A program made the translations under genes and the position numbers. Below, one piece after another: positions 18,065-28,300 of a stretch of 64,000 nucleotides of DNA (positions are counted from its first letter, which is position 1; every line of letters starts with the position of its first letter). This DNA is from Pollutimonas bauzanensis. Lineage in GTDB: Bacteria > Pseudomonadota > Gammaproteobacteria > Burkholderiales > Burkholderiaceae_B. The DNA is taken from assembly GCF_900129885.1 (NCBI RefSeq), contig NZ_FQXE01000003.1, positions 186,001 to 250,000 of the forward strand. Reading direction: 5' to 3'. The notes below the pieces were generated by a model. It saw nothing but the letters and a program-made list of their open reading frames with translations. It did not search any database and was not told where the DNA came from.

Positions 18065-19056
18065 ACCCAGCTTCATCGCCCGGCAGCGCGCCGCGGCCGG
18101 CCCGGCGCTTGCGCATACTGACCTGGCATGTCCATGGCAACTACCTGTATTCCTTGACGCGGGTGCCCCATGATTTCATCATTCCGGTAATGAGCGACGC
18201 GCGCCCCGGTTACAGTCCGCTGGGCTTCAAGATACCCTGGGGCGGCAATGTGCGCGAAGTGCCGGCCGGGCAATTGCGCCACGAACAACTGGACTGCGTG
18301 CTGTACCAGTCGCGCGGCGCCTTCGAGCGGGACCAGTTCGATTTGCTGTCGCCCGCCCAGCGCGCCTTGCCCTGCGCCTATATCGAACACAACCCGCCCG
18401 AACCGCATCCTACCAATACGGCGCATTTCTTCCGCCATGAAAAAGGCCTGCTGGTGCACGTCACCGCCTATAACGCCTTGATGTGGGACTCCGGCGACAC
18501 CCGCACGCGGGTGGTCGAGCACGGCGTCGCGCCCATGCCCGGCGTCGTTTATACCGGCGAACTGGCGCGCGGCATTACGGTCATCAACCATCTGCAGCGG
18601 CGCGGCCGCCGGGTCGGCGCGGATGTCTACGAATGGGCCCGCGCGCAGGTCGCGCTGGACTTGATAGGCATGCAGTCTGAAGCCATGGGCGGCCTGGGCG
18701 AGGTTCCGAACATGGAGGTTCCGGCCTTCATGGCGCGCTATCGATTCTTTTTCTCGCCCATCCGCTATGCCAGCCTGGGCCTGTCCCTGGTCGAGGCGAT
18801 GATGGCTGGAATACCGGTAGTGGGTCTGGCGACGACCGAACTGAGCAATGTGGTAAGCAATGATGTCAATGGTTATGTCGACACGCGCCGGGACCGCGTG
18901 CTGGATCGCATGCGGCAATTGCTGCATGATCCCGAACTGGCCCGGCAATGGGGCGAGGCGGCGCGGCGCACCGCTTTGAACCGTTTCGGTATAGACCGCT
19001 ATGTGCGCGACTGGATGGAGATATTTTCTTTATTGACCGGAGTACCTCATGAATGA
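18061..19056 (+). CDS. GT-B glycosyltransferase, GT4/GT1-like
   Basis: A 331-residue protein with a poorly conserved N-terminal half ([22 protein letters not shown]) and a recognisable GT-B C-terminal half. In that half, [33 protein letters not shown] carries the E-x-M-x-x-G-x-P nucleotide-sugar signature and [12 protein letters not shown] follows. No ATG exists near the expected N-terminus. The TTG at 18061 is supported by AGGAG at 18049-18053 with seven-base spacing and by stop/start overlap with the GT9 gene. It is probably the last glycosyltransferase of the operon; specificity is unknown. Confidence 0.8.
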   Translation: MNPASSPGSAPRPARRLRILTWHVHGNYLYSLTRVPHDFIIPVMSDARPGYSPLGFKIPWGGNVREVPAGQLRHEQLDCVLYQSRGAFERDQFDLLSPAQRALPCAYIEHNPPEPHPTNTAHFFRHEKGLLVHVTAYNALMWDSGDTRTRVVEHGVAPMPGVVYTGELARGITVINHLQRRGRRVGADVYEWARAQVALDLIGMQSEAMGGLGEVPNMEVPAFMARYRFFFSPIRYASLGLSLVEAMMAGIPVVGLATTELSNVVSNDVNGYVDTRRDRVLDRMRQLLHDPELARQWGEAARRTALNRFGIDRYVRDWMEIFSLLTGVPHE

Positions 19057-20074
19057 TACGCAAATGGCTCCCGAGCGCGTGCTGGTTGCGGGCGGCGCGG
19101 GCTTTCTCGGCTCGCATCTTTGCCGCCGGCTGCTGGATGAGGGGCACCAGGTGATCTGCCTGGACAGTTTCCTGACGGGAAAGCGGCGGAATATCGCGCC
19201 CCTGCTGGACCACCCGGACTTTTCGGTCTTGCGCCATGACGTCATCAATCCCATACGCCTGGATATCCGCCCGACGCGCATCTACAACCTGGCCTGCCCG
19301 GCATCGCCTCAGCATTACCAGGCCGACCCGGTCCATACGCTGCGGACTTGCGTCGAAGGCGCCTTCAATCTGCTGGAGGTCGCCCGCGCAGCCGGCGCCC
19401 GCATATTGCAGGCTTCCACCAGCGAGGTCTATGGCGACCCGCACGTGCATCCGCAGCCCGAGGCCTACCGCGGCAATGTCAACATCCTGGGCCTGCGCTC
19501 ATGCTACGACGAGGGCAAGCGCTGCGCCGAAACGCTGTTCTCCGACTATGGCAGGCGCAAGCATGTGCGGGTCAAGATTGCGCGCATCTTCAATACTTAT
19601 GGGCCGCTCATGTCGCAGAGCGACGGCAGGGTGGTGTCGAATTTCATCGTCCAGGCGCTGAGCGGCCGCAGCCTGACGGTCTATGGGGATGGCAGCCAGA
19701 CGCGCTCGCTGTGCTATGTGGACGACATGATAGACGGGCTGACGCGCATGATGGAAAGCGACGAGTCGTTTCGCGGCCCGGTGAACCTGGGCTGCCCCCA
19801 TGAAAGCACGGTGCTCGATATTGCGCGCCGGATACGGCGATTGGTGGGGGCCGACGTGCCAGTCGAATTCCGGCCGCTGCCGTCCGACGACCCGATCCAG
19901 CGCTGCCCCGACATATTGCTCGCGCGCCGCCATCTGGACTGGTGGCCGCGGGTCGGGCTGGACGCCGGCTTGCAGAAAACCATCGCCTATTTCGCGCAGA
20001 CCGTCGCGGCCGCGCCGGCAAGCCCGAAAATCATCGAAAGCTTTCCAGGCGGTTGTAAAGTGTTTTCGGACTGA
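19049..20074 (+). CDS. NAD-dependent epimerase/decarboxylase, UDP-glucuronate decarboxylase-like
   Basis: A 341-residue extended [13 protein letters not shown] (15-24) binds [43 protein letters not shown] (Y153, K157) and ARIFNTYGP follow. This combination, especially the CPASPxHY and RSCYDEGKR blocks, is diagnostic for UDP-glucuronate decarboxylase (UDP-xylose synthase), so the product may be UDP-xylose or a related pentose donor. No UDP-glucose dehydrogenase is in the window. The ATG at 19049 overlaps the previous gene by eight bases. The 3' end overlaps the convergent sigma-54 activator gene by 44 bases. Confidence 0.85.
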   Translation: MNDTQMAPERVLVAGGAGFLGSHLCRRLLDEGHQVICLDSFLTGKRRNIAPLLDHPDFSVLRHDVINPIRLDIRPTRIYNLACPASPQHYQADPVHTLRTCVEGAFNLLEVARAAGARILQASTSEVYGDPHVHPQPEAYRGNVNILGLRSCYDEGKRCAETLFSDYGRRKHVRVKIARIFNTYGPLMSQSDGRVVSNFIVQALSGRSLTVYGDGSQTRSLCYVDDMIDGLTRMMESDESFRGPVNLGCPHESTVLDIARRIRRLVGADVPVEFRPLPSDDPIQRCPDILLARRHLDWWPRVGLDAGLQKTIAYFAQTVAAAPASPKIIESFPGGCKVFSD

Positions 20075-20966
20075 TGCCCAAGGCCAGCGCGGTGCGGCGC
20101 TTGTCGCCCGAATAGTGCTCGAGCGTGGCCATGATGATGGCCCGTTGCGCACAGGTGAGCGAGGTGCCTATCGGGATTTTCAGGTAGCCATGCTTGACCA
20201 TGGGAGCGGGGGCGCGGAATACCGAGTTCATGGGCGCCACCTCGATGACATCTTCGGCAAGGATATAGGCGCGCGTGATGCTGTTCTTCAGTTCCCGTAT
20301 ATTGCCGGGCCAGTTGTAGTCCTCGAGCTTTTCGAGCGTCTTGGCTGAAAATACCTTCTTGGTTTTTTCCTGTTCGTTCAGTTCGTTGAGGAAACGCTGC
20401 GACAAGTAGGCGATATCGGATTTGCGTTCGCGCAAGGGCGGCACCCGTATGGGGAAGACGGCCAGGCGGTATAACAGGTCGGAGCGGAAATTTCCCGCCA
20501 GGACCGATTCCTTGGGATCGCGGTTGGTGGCGGCGATGATGCGCAGGTTCACGCTCAACTGCTCGGAGCCGCCCACCCGGTGATACTGTCCCGATTCAAG
20601 CACACGCAGCAGTTGCACCTGCATGCTCAGCGGCATTTCGGTGATTTCATCCAGGAACAGGGTGCCGGGGTGGGCGCGTTCGAAGCAGCCCATGGTGGTC
20701 GCCGAGGCGCCGGTAAAGCTGCCCTTTTCGTGTCCGAACAATTCACTCTCGGCCAGAGAAGGCGTGATGGCGCCGCAATTGATGGCTACAAAAGGAGCAT
20801 CGCGCCGCGAACTGCGGGCGTGGACGGCTCGCGCCACGATTTCCTTGCCTGTACCGCTTTCCCCTACAATCAGGACGCTCGCCTCAGTGGGCGCCGCCTT
20901 CACAATAGACCTGGCGAGCTCAAACGCGGCGGGCGATCGACCCAGGATTTTGGACGATGGAATCAT
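20031..20966 (-). CDS. Sigma-54 activator lacking any sensory domain
   Basis: A 311-residue bacterial enhancer-binding protein made only of the AAA+ module and a Fis-type DNA-binding helix-turn-helix. Walker A is GESGTGKE (35-42), the sigma-54 contact loop is GSFTGA (82-87), Walker B is [10 protein letters not shown], and the arginine finger region is FRSDLLYRL. The HTH is at the C-terminus ([18 protein letters not shown]). An in-frame TAG five codons before the ATG shows that no receiver or sensor domain has been missed. It resembles PspF in architecture, so it may be controlled by a partner protein or by its own level. It is divergent from the response regulator at 21186 and convergent with the glycan operon. 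Confidence 0.92.
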   Translation of the reverse strand: MIPSSKILGRSPAAFELARSIVKAAPTEASVLIVGESGTGKEIVARAVHARSSRRDAPFVAINCGAITPSLAESELFGHEKGSFTGASATTMGCFERAHPGTLFLDEITEMPLSMQVQLLRVLESGQYHRVGGSEQLSVNLRIIAATNRDPKESVLAGNFRSDLLYRLAVFPIRVPPLRERKSDIAYLSQRFLNELNEQEKTKKVFSAKTLEKLEDYNWPGNIRELKNSITRAYILAEDVIEVAPMNSVFRAPAPMVKHGYLKIPIGTSLTCAQRAIIMATLEHYSGDKRRTALALGISPKTLYNRLESFR

Positions 20967-20986
20967 GTAAAAAGTCTAATCGTAAA

Positions 20987-21004
20987 AATTCCCGATCGGG
21001 AATT
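20987..21004. promoter_or_regulatory. 18-bp perfect palindrome between the two divergent activators
   Basis: AATTCCCGATCGGGAATT is a perfect palindrome lying 20 bases upstream of the sensor-less activator's ATG, in an AT-rich 219-base divergent spacer (20967-21185). The position suits an autorepressor operator or an enhancer site. No -24/-12 sequence was found in this spacer on either strand, so both regulators may use other sigma factors. Confidence 0.45.
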
Positions 21005-21185
21005 ATTCTCATACTGTTACAACTGAGATGCAAATTTACGCTTCGTTTCACCGAAACCGCGTACGATGTTTTCAATAAAATCCATAAAAAAGGCACCCAT
21101 TCCAAGACGCGGGTTCGTACTTGCAGTGCCTGATTCGGTACATGCGAATGCGAGCGCCCCAGTAAATTTAACTTAAGAAGCTACT

Positions 21186-22532
21186 ATGCCGCATCTCCTG
21201 ATCACCGATGACGACACGGCCATCCGAGACCTGATTGCAGAAATTGCCGGCGAAGAGGGTTATACCGTAGCGCAGGCCGGCGATATACGCCAGGCGCGCA
21301 TCCAGATTGAAAGGCAAAAGCCGGATGTCATCCTGCTTGACATGCAACTGCCCGACGGCGACGGCATGGAGTTCTGGACGGACCTGGGCTTGACCGGCAC
21401 CCAGGTGGTTTTCATTACCGGCTACTCCAGCGTGGACAGCGCCATCCAGGCTTTGCGCTGCGGGGCGGTCGATTATCTGCTCAAGCCGGTCAGCCTGCGG
21501 CGTTTGCGCGGCGTTCTGAGCGAATTGAAGTCCCTGCTGCAGAAGCACCCCTTGCCCGGGGCCAGCGATTGCTTTGCCAAGATGATAGGCCACTCGCGGG
21601 CCATGCAATTGCTGTGCGCGCACATAGAAAAAGTGGCGCCCACCCAGGCCACGGTATTGCTGGTCGGCGAAAGCGGCACCGGCAAGGAACTTGCGGCCGA
21701 AGCCATACATCTGGCCAGCCCGCGCCACGAAAAGCCTTTCATGCCGGTCAATTGCGGCGCCATTTCGCCCAATCTCATTGAAAGCGAACTGTTCGGCCAC
21801 GAAAAGGGCAGCTTTACCGGCGCCGACCGCCAGCACAAAGGCTACTTCGAGCGCGCCAGCGGCGGCACCCTGTTCCTGGATGAAATCACCGAGATGTCGA
21901 TGGAGCTGCAGGTCCGCCTGCTGCGCGTCCTGGAAACCGGCCGTTTCATGCGGGTGGGCACCCATGAGGAAATCGCCGCGGATGTGCGGGTCATTGCGGC
22001 AACGAATCGTAACCCCGAGCAAGCGGTCGCCAACGGAACGCTGCGCGAGGATTTATACCACCGCTTGAGCGTGTTCCCCCTGGAACTGCCGCCCCTGCGC
22101 GACCGCGAGGACGATATTCTCCTGCTGGCCGATTATTTCCTGCAGAAGCTCAACGAGGAGGCGCACACGCAAAAAACCTTCGCGCCGGAGGCGCTCAAGG
22201 CCATGAGCGAATACGCCTGGCCGGGCAATATCCGCGAACTGCGCAACTACGTATACCGCAGCTATATCCTGGCCGACACCGTCATCAAGGGTGATTTCAA
22301 TTCTTTCGAACTCGAATCGCATTCCGCCGGCTGGGGCTCCGAAATACTGGTGCCCGTAGGCGTGCCGCTGGCCGACGCCAATAAGCAACTGATCCTGGCC
22401 ACCCTCAAGCAGTGCGGCGGGGTCAAGAAGGCCGCCGCCGAAATGCTCGGCATCAGCCTCAAGACGCTGTACAACCGGCTCGAAGAGTACGGCGCCGCGG
22501 GCGAAGTCGACGAGTCCTCGTCTTTCCGGTAG
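21186..22532 (+). CDS. Sigma-54-dependent response regulator (NtrC family), orphan
   Basis: A 448-residue NtrC-type regulator. The receiver domain (1-120) has the acidic pocket DDD (8-10), phospho-acceptor D52 (LLDMQLPD) and K100-like LKPV. The AAA+ domain (about 135-370) has [14 protein letters not shown] (208-213) and [10 protein letters not shown], and the C-terminal Fis HTH ends [23 protein letters not shown]. No histidine kinase is adjacent, so its partner is elsewhere. Its AAA+ and HTH regions closely resemble those of the divergent activator at 20031-20966, suggesting the pair arose by duplication and may recognise similar enhancer sequences (inference). It is the likely switch for the -24/-12 promoters at 9590 and 23558. 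Confidence 0.93.
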   Translation: MPHLLITDDDTAIRDLIAEIAGEEGYTVAQAGDIRQARIQIERQKPDVILLDMQLPDGDGMEFWTDLGLTGTQVVFITGYSSVDSAIQALRCGAVDYLLKPVSLRRLRGVLSELKSLLQKHPLPGASDCFAKMIGHSRAMQLLCAHIEKVAPTQATVLLVGESGTGKELAAEAIHLASPRHEKPFMPVNCGAISPNLIESELFGHEKGSFTGADRQHKGYFERASGGTLFLDEITEMSMELQVRLLRVLETGRFMRVGTHEEIAADVRVIAATNRNPEQAVANGTLREDLYHRLSVFPLELPPLRDREDDILLLADYFLQKLNEEAHTQKTFAPEALKAMSEYAWPGNIRELRNYVYRSYILADTVIKGDFNSFELESHSAGWGSEILVPVGVPLADANKQLILATLKQCGGVKKAAAEMLGISLKTLYNRLEEYGAAGEVDESSSFR

Positions 22533-22579
22533 AAGCACGCCCGCGCCCCGCGCGGCCGGCGCCCGAGCTGGCACGCCAT

Positions 22580-23530
22580 ATGCTGGATGTAACCGTGTCA
22601 ACCGGGGCTACGGACGAAATGGAAACTACAGCGGCAGGGCGCGCGACCATCGTCGTGCTTACACATAACAGGCGTGTGCAGGTGCTGAGCACGCTGGAGT
22701 ATCTCGTTCGCCTGCCCGGGCGATGGCCTGTCGTGGTGGTGGACAACGGCTCGAGCGACGGCAGCGCGGCCGCGATAGCGTCGCGTTTTCCCTTCGTGAT
22801 GCTGATCCGCGCCAAGCGCAATCTGGGGGCGGCGGCGCGCAATATCGGGGTCGCCTACGCGCGCACTCCTTATGTGGCTTTTTGCGACGACGATACCCAA
22901 TGGGAGCCCGGCGCGCTGGAGCGCGCGGTGGACCTGTTGGACGACACGCCGACCGTCGCGGTCGTGAGCGCCTGCGTCCAGGTCGGCGCCATGCGCCGGC
23001 CCGACCCCGCATGCCTGTCGATGGCGCGCAGCCCCTTGGCGCGCGAGCATCTGCCCGGTCCCCAGCTATTGGGCTTCATGGCGGGCGCCTGCGTCATGCG
23101 CACCCGCGCATTCTACGAAGTGGGAGGCTACTGGCCGCCGTTTTTCATAGGCGGAGAAGAAGCGCTCATGGCGCTGGATCTGGTCGAAAAAGGCTGGCGC
23201 ATCGTCTATGCGAATGATGTGATAACCCGTCATTTCCCTTCCGTGTTGCGGGATTCGCGGCTGCGCGAGCGCCTGCTGATACGCAACGCCATCTGGGTGG
23301 CATGGATGCGCCGGCCCTTGCGCGCCGCCTGGCATGAAACCAGCGTGCAGTGGCGCGCGGCGCGGGCGCGGGGCATTGCGTGGCCGACGATGTTGCAAAT
23401 GATATTGGGTCTGCCGCGCGCCTTGCGGTATCGCAGGGTCATCTCGCCGGCGGTCGAAAGCATGCGCGCCATGCTCGACCTGGCGGCGGTCAGCCCCGCG
23501 CCGCCAGGCCCGGACCGCCACGCGGCGTGA
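22580..23530 (+). CDS. GT2-family glycosyltransferase
   Basis: About 316 residues. TIVVLTHNRRVQVLSTLEYL at the N-terminus, VVVDNGSSDGS, the metal motif CDDDT, and GACVMRTRAFYEVGGYWPPFFIGGEEALMALDLVEKGW mark an inverting family-2 glycosyltransferase. No transmembrane helix is evident. Two starts are plausible: ATG 22580 (used here) and ATG 22619, which begins closer to the conserved domain; neither has a strong ribosome site. It follows the response regulator by 47 bases and may be co-transcribed with it, linking the regulator to glycan synthesis. Confidence 0.83.
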   Translation: MLDVTVSTGATDEMETTAAGRATIVVLTHNRRVQVLSTLEYLVRLPGRWPVVVVDNGSSDGSAAAIASRFPFVMLIRAKRNLGAAARNIGVAYARTPYVAFCDDDTQWEPGALERAVDLLDDTPTVAVVSACVQVGAMRRPDPACLSMARSPLAREHLPGPQLLGFMAGACVMRTRAFYEVGGYWPPFFIGGEEALMALDLVEKGWRIVYANDVITRHFPSVLRDSRLRERLLIRNAIWVAWMRRPLRAAWHETSVQWRAARARGIAWPTMLQMILGLPRALRYRRVISPAVESMRAMLDLAAVSPAPPGPDRHAA

Positions 23531-23557
23531 AAATAAAAGGCGCTGCATTGGCAAGAT

Positions 23558-23573
23558 AGGCACGGGGTTTGCT
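23558..23573 (+). promoter_or_regulatory. Predicted sigma-54 (-24/-12) promoter of the glucan/trehalose operon
   Basis: GGCACG (GG at 23559-23560) and TTGCT (GC at 23571-23572) are separated by exactly ten bases between GG and GC, a near-perfect match to the sigma-54 consensus. The predicted start of transcription is near 23584, leaving a leader of about 140 bases before the glgA GTG at 23723. A 6-bp hairpin (CACGAT 23579-23584 / ATCGTG 23592-23597) lies at the start of this leader. The 192-base gap holds no gene. Confidence 0.7.
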
Positions 23574-23722
23574 TGATCCACGATACGAGCAATCGTGTCC
23601 GGGGCGACTATGCCGAGGCTTTACCAGGTTTTACGTTTTTGGGTATTTTTTACCGCTGCTGCAGAAACGTCCTACCCCCGGTGCAACATAAGGGCCCTGC
23701 GGGCCGACTATTGGAGATCACT

Positions 23723-25375
23723 GTGGCGCTACGAATCCTAGCAGTTACTTCTGAAGCTTTCCCTCTTGCGAAAACGGGCGGACTGGGCGATGCGGTCAGC
23801 GGGCTTGCCTTGTCCGTCAACGAAAGCGGAGCGCAGGTCACCTTGCTGCTGCCCGCTTATCCGTCGGCGATGGCCCACGTCAGCCATGTAACGGAAGTGG
23901 CGGCCTTGTCCGGCCTGCCTGGCGGGGATGCCGTCCTGCTGGGGGCCTACTGCCCTGAACTGGGCGTGCAGGCACTGCTATTGAAGAACGATGCCTTGTA
24001 TGACCGGGAAGGCTATTATGTGGCGCCCGACGGGGCGGAATATCCGGACAACGGGATACGCTTTGCCGCCCTGGCCCACGCGGCGGCGCGCATCGCGCAA
24101 GGCATCGAAGGACAGCCGCGCCCGCACATCGTGCATGCCCACGACTGGCACGCCGCATTGACGCCTTTGCTGATGCACCAGATGCAGATCAAGGACGTCA
24201 AGTCGGTGCTCACCTTGCACAATATCGCCTTCCAGGGTGTCTTTCCCATGGGCCTGGCCGATGCGCTGGGCATAGCCCCGCGCTATTGCACGGGCGAAGG
24301 GCTGGAGTTCTGGGGGCAGCTCAATTTCCTGAAGGCGGGCATCCGCTACGCCGACCTGATTACCGTCGTCAGCCACAATTATGCGCGCGAGATACTCACG
24401 CCCAAATTCGGCTGCGGGCTGGAAGGAGTGCTTGCCGCGCGCGGCGGCGACTTGATATCCATACCGAACGGCATAGATACCACGCTGTGGAATCCTCAAG
24501 CCGACGCGTATTTGCGCGGGCGCGGTTTCACTGCCGAGCACCTTGGCAACAAGGCCTTGTGCAAAGGTGAACTGCAGCGGGCTTTTGGCTTGCAGGAGGA
24601 CCCCCATGCCACATTGATGGCGATGGGCAGCCGGCTTACGACGCAAAAAATGGCCGACCTGGCCGCCGTGGCGATTCCAGCCGCGCTGGATGCGCATTCC
24701 GGCCTTCAGGCCTGCATAATCGGCCAGGGAGACCATGGCCTGGAGGCGGCCCTGCGCGACGTGGCACAGCGCTATCCCGGCCGTTGCGGGGTGCACATCG
24801 GTTTCGACGAAGGGCAGGCCCATTTGCTGCATGCCGGCGCCGATATTCTTTTGCACGGCAGCCGGTTCGAGCCCTTTGGCCTGACGCCGCTGTATTCGAT
24901 GCGCTACGGCACTATTCCCGTCGCATCCAAAGTGGGCGGCATGGCCGACACCATCATCGATCCCGGGCTCGACCGGCCGATAGGCGCGATGCAGGCGGCC
25001 ACCGGCATTCTGTTCGAAGGCGAGCAGCCCCGGGATATGGCCCTCGCGCTGGACCGGGCCATGGGCTTGCGCGCCCATCCCGAGATCTGGCATGCGATGC
25101 AGGTCAATGGCATGAGGTCGGACTTCAGCTGGGCCAAAGCCGCGCCGGCATATCTGAGCGCCTATCAGGCATTGTGCCCGAATATCGCGCTCGATCGGAT
25201 CCCCGAACGGCGCCGCAGTCTGGCCCCGGTGCGTATCGGCCAGATGCCGCGCGCGAATCCCGCTTTGGCGGCGGCGCGGTCCGGCCTGGCTGCCGGCGGC
25301 GCGGGCAAGCTGCAGCGCCTGCGTGAAGGCGTGGCCCTGGATCCCGTGGCGCCGCGCCGCGCTACCGCCGCGTGA
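23723..25375 (+). CDS. glgA: Glycogen synthase (ADP-glucose type)
   Basis: A 550-residue GT5 enzyme that elongates alpha-1,4-glucan from ADP-glucose. The donor-binding KTGGLGD motif is at 17-23; HIVHAHDWHAALTPLLM, TLHNIAFQG and the C-terminal HGSRFEPFGLTPLYSMRYGTIPVASKVGGMADTI are all present. It is about 70 residues longer than E. coli GlgA because of a proline/alanine/arginine-rich tail. The GTG at 23723 is chosen because GGAG (23713-23716) precedes it and the protein then begins ALRILAVTSE as in the family; the open frame runs 50 codons further upstream without similarity. No glgC is present nearby. It is the first gene of the eight-gene operon; its stop overlaps glgE. Confidence 0.94.
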   Translation: MALRILAVTSEAFPLAKTGGLGDAVSGLALSVNESGAQVTLLLPAYPSAMAHVSHVTEVAALSGLPGGDAVLLGAYCPELGVQALLLKNDALYDREGYYVAPDGAEYPDNGIRFAALAHAAARIAQGIEGQPRPHIVHAHDWHAALTPLLMHQMQIKDVKSVLTLHNIAFQGVFPMGLADALGIAPRYCTGEGLEFWGQLNFLKAGIRYADLITVVSHNYAREILTPKFGCGLEGVLAARGGDLISIPNGIDTTLWNPQADAYLRGRGFTAEHLGNKALCKGELQRAFGLQEDPHATLMAMGSRLTTQKMADLAAVAIPAALDAHSGLQACIIGQGDHGLEAALRDVAQRYPGRCGVHIGFDEGQAHLLHAGADILLHGSRFEPFGLTPLYSMRYGTIPVASKVGGMADTIIDPGLDRPIGAMQAATGILFEGEQPRDMALALDRAMGLRAHPEIWHAMQVNGMRSDFSWAKAAPAYLSAYQALCPNIALDRIPERRRSLAPVRIGQMPRANPALAAARSGLAAGGAGKLQRLREGVALDPVAPRRATAA

Positions 25376-28300
25376 ATACCATGTCCCGCATTTACTATGC
25401 GTATCCGCAGCCGCCGCAGCCGGGCGCCGCCGGCGGGGCGGGCGCGCAGGAATGGTGGGAGGGCCTGTGCGAGCGCGCCGCCGCGCTGGGCTTCCAAAGC
25501 ATCCTGGTCCCGCCCTTGTGGTCGTCCGGCGCGGCGGAGAGCGCCGGCGCGCCGGACGACCCCGATCGGCCCGCGGCCGCATGGTTCGGCGCGGACTCGA
25601 TGAGCGCGGTCTTGGCGGCCGCGGCGGCGATATGCAAGCGCCACAAACTGTTTTTCATGATGGACCTGGTGCTCGACAGGGTCGTCTCGGCCGGCGCTTT
25701 GGCCACGGCCAACAAGGATTGGTACGAAGAGGCGGGCGGCCCTGTGCTCGACCCGCGCCGCGACTTGCAGACCGGCTTGCTGCGCGCCCGCTTGCGCGAC
25801 GGCCAGGCCGATGCCGGCCTGCTGGAGTGGTGGGGCGAGCGGCTGCGGCAGTGGTCCAATGCCGGCGTTGCGGGCTTTCGCTGCCTTGCTCCCGCCGGCT
25901 TGCCGCCGGACAACTGGAAAGCCCTGGTGGCCCTGGTTCATGCGCAGCAGCCGGAATGCTGCTTCATGGCCTGGACGCCGGGCCTGACTCCGGAACAGGC
26001 GGGCCCCCTGGAGGCCGCGGGCTTCGAGGCCGCCTTCCTGTCCCTGCCCTGGTGGGATTACCGGTCGGCCTGGCTGGTCGAGGAACATAACCGCCTGCGG
26101 CGGCTGGCGCCGCTGATCGCGCCGCTCGAGGATCCGGGCGCCGGCCTGGCGCAGCGCGCCGCATGGCAGGAGCAGGATCGCGAGCAGGCCAGGCGCAAGC
26201 TGTGGACGGCGGCTTTCGTGGGCGATGGCCTGCTGATGCCCATGGGTTTCGAAGACATTGTGGGCGAGCAGGCCGTGGCGGAAACCAATCGCTGGATAGC
26301 CCAGAGACAGGGCCGCGCGCAGAGGCTGCAATTGCTGTCGGGCCCGCTGGCCGATGTCACGGCGCTTTTCCGGGGCGGCTCCGCGCCCAGGCTTTTTCTT
26401 GTCAACCCGGACAGCGGCGCAGCCGCCACCGTGGACTGGCAGGCCCTGCGCTCGCGCCTGCCCCACAGCTATACGGTAAGCGATGCGGCCGGAGCGGCGC
26501 TGCCCGGCGTCCTGCCGCCAGCCGACTGCAGCCTGGTGCCCGCCGTGCCGGCGGCCACGGTGAAAGGGGCGGCCAATTCCGCGGGCGATCAGCGCAAGAC
26601 CATCACCGCTGCCTTGCGGGCGCCGCGCATTGCGATAGAAAACATCACGCCATCGGTGGATCACGGCCGTTTTCCGATAAAGCGCGCGCTGGGCGACGCC
26701 ATCGTAGTCCAGGCCGACGTGCTGATGGACGGCCATGACCATGTGGCGGCAAACCTGCTGTGGCGCGCCGTCGACGAGGCGAAATGGCGCGCGGTGCCCA
26801 TGCGGCATCTGGGAAACGACCGCTGGCAGGCGCAATTTTCGCCGGACCGCATGGGCCGCCATAGCTATGGCGTGCAGGCCTGGCTGGATGTCTGGCGCTC
26901 GTACCGCGAGCAGTTGCGGAAAAAAGTCGCGGCTGGCCTGGATGTGTCGCTGGAAGTGGAAGAGGGGCGCCTTTTGGTCAGCGCGGCGCTGGAGCGGGCG
27001 CGGGACGACATGCCTTTCACGGCGAATGCGCTGGTTTCGGCGCTGGATGCCATAGGCAGGCCGCAGAGCCCGGCATCGCGGCCCCGGCCGCGGCGCGGCC
27101 GCTCCCCGGCGCCGCCCGGCGGCGAGCCGGCCGCCAGCGCGGCGCTGCCGCGCAGCGAACCGGCGCAAGTCGAGGCCTTGCTGTCGGACGCCCTGGCGCA
27201 GGCCATGCAGGCCGCCGACAGCCATCCCTTCGAGGCCACCAGCGACGCCGTCTACCCGCTGGTCGTCGAGCGGCGCGAGGCGCGCTTTGCCAGCTGGTAC
27301 GAGCTATTTCCCCGTTCGCAAAGTCCCATGCCCGGAGCGCATGGGACTTTCCTGGACGTGATTGAACGGCTGCCGGCCATACGGGACATGGGCTTCGATG
27401 TCCTGTATTTTCCGCCCATCCACCCCATAGGCCTGCGCAATCGCAAAGGCAGGAACAATGCCCTTCAAGCCGGGCCGGACGACCCCGGCAGCCCTTATGC
27501 GATCGGCTCCGCGCAAGGGGGCCACGACGCCGTGCACCCGGAACTGGGGTCCCTGGACGATTTCCGCGAATTGATGCGCGCCGCCCGCGAGCATGATATG
27601 GAAATCGCGCTGGATTTCGCGATTCAATGCTCGCCGGACCACCCCTGGCTGGCCGAACGCCCCGAGTGGTTCGACTGGCGCGCGGACGGTTCTTTGCGCT
27701 ATGCCGAAAACCCGCCCAAGCGCTACGAAGATATCGTGAACCCGGATTTCTACAGCCCCCTGGCCAGCGCTCCGCAGCAGGCGGCGCTGTGGCGGGCCTT
27801 GCGCGACGTGGTGTTGTTCTGGGTGGACCAGGGCGTGCAGACCTTCCGTGTGGACAATCCGCACACCAAACCCTTGCCGTTCTGGCAGTGGCTGATCGCC
27901 GAGGTGCAGGGCATGCACCCGCACACCCTGTTCCTGTCGGAAGCCTTTACCCGGCCCAAGATGATGTACCGCCTGGCCAAAGTCGGTTTTTCCCAGTCGT
28001 ACACCTACTTTACCTGGCGCCATGGCAAGCAGGAACTCATCGATTACCTGACGGAGCTGAATACGGCGCCGGTGGCGGACTTTTTCCGCCCGCATTTTTT
28101 CGTCAATACGCCCGACATCAACCCATATTTCCTGCAAAGCTCCGGGCGGCCCGGTTTCCTGATCCGCGCCGCGCTGGCCGCCACGACTTCCGGCTTATGG
28201 GGCATGTACAACGGCTTCGAGCTCTGCGAGGCCAGGGCCATTCCAGGCAAAGAGGAATATCAGGATTCCGAGAAATACGAGATCCGCTCCTGGGACTGGG

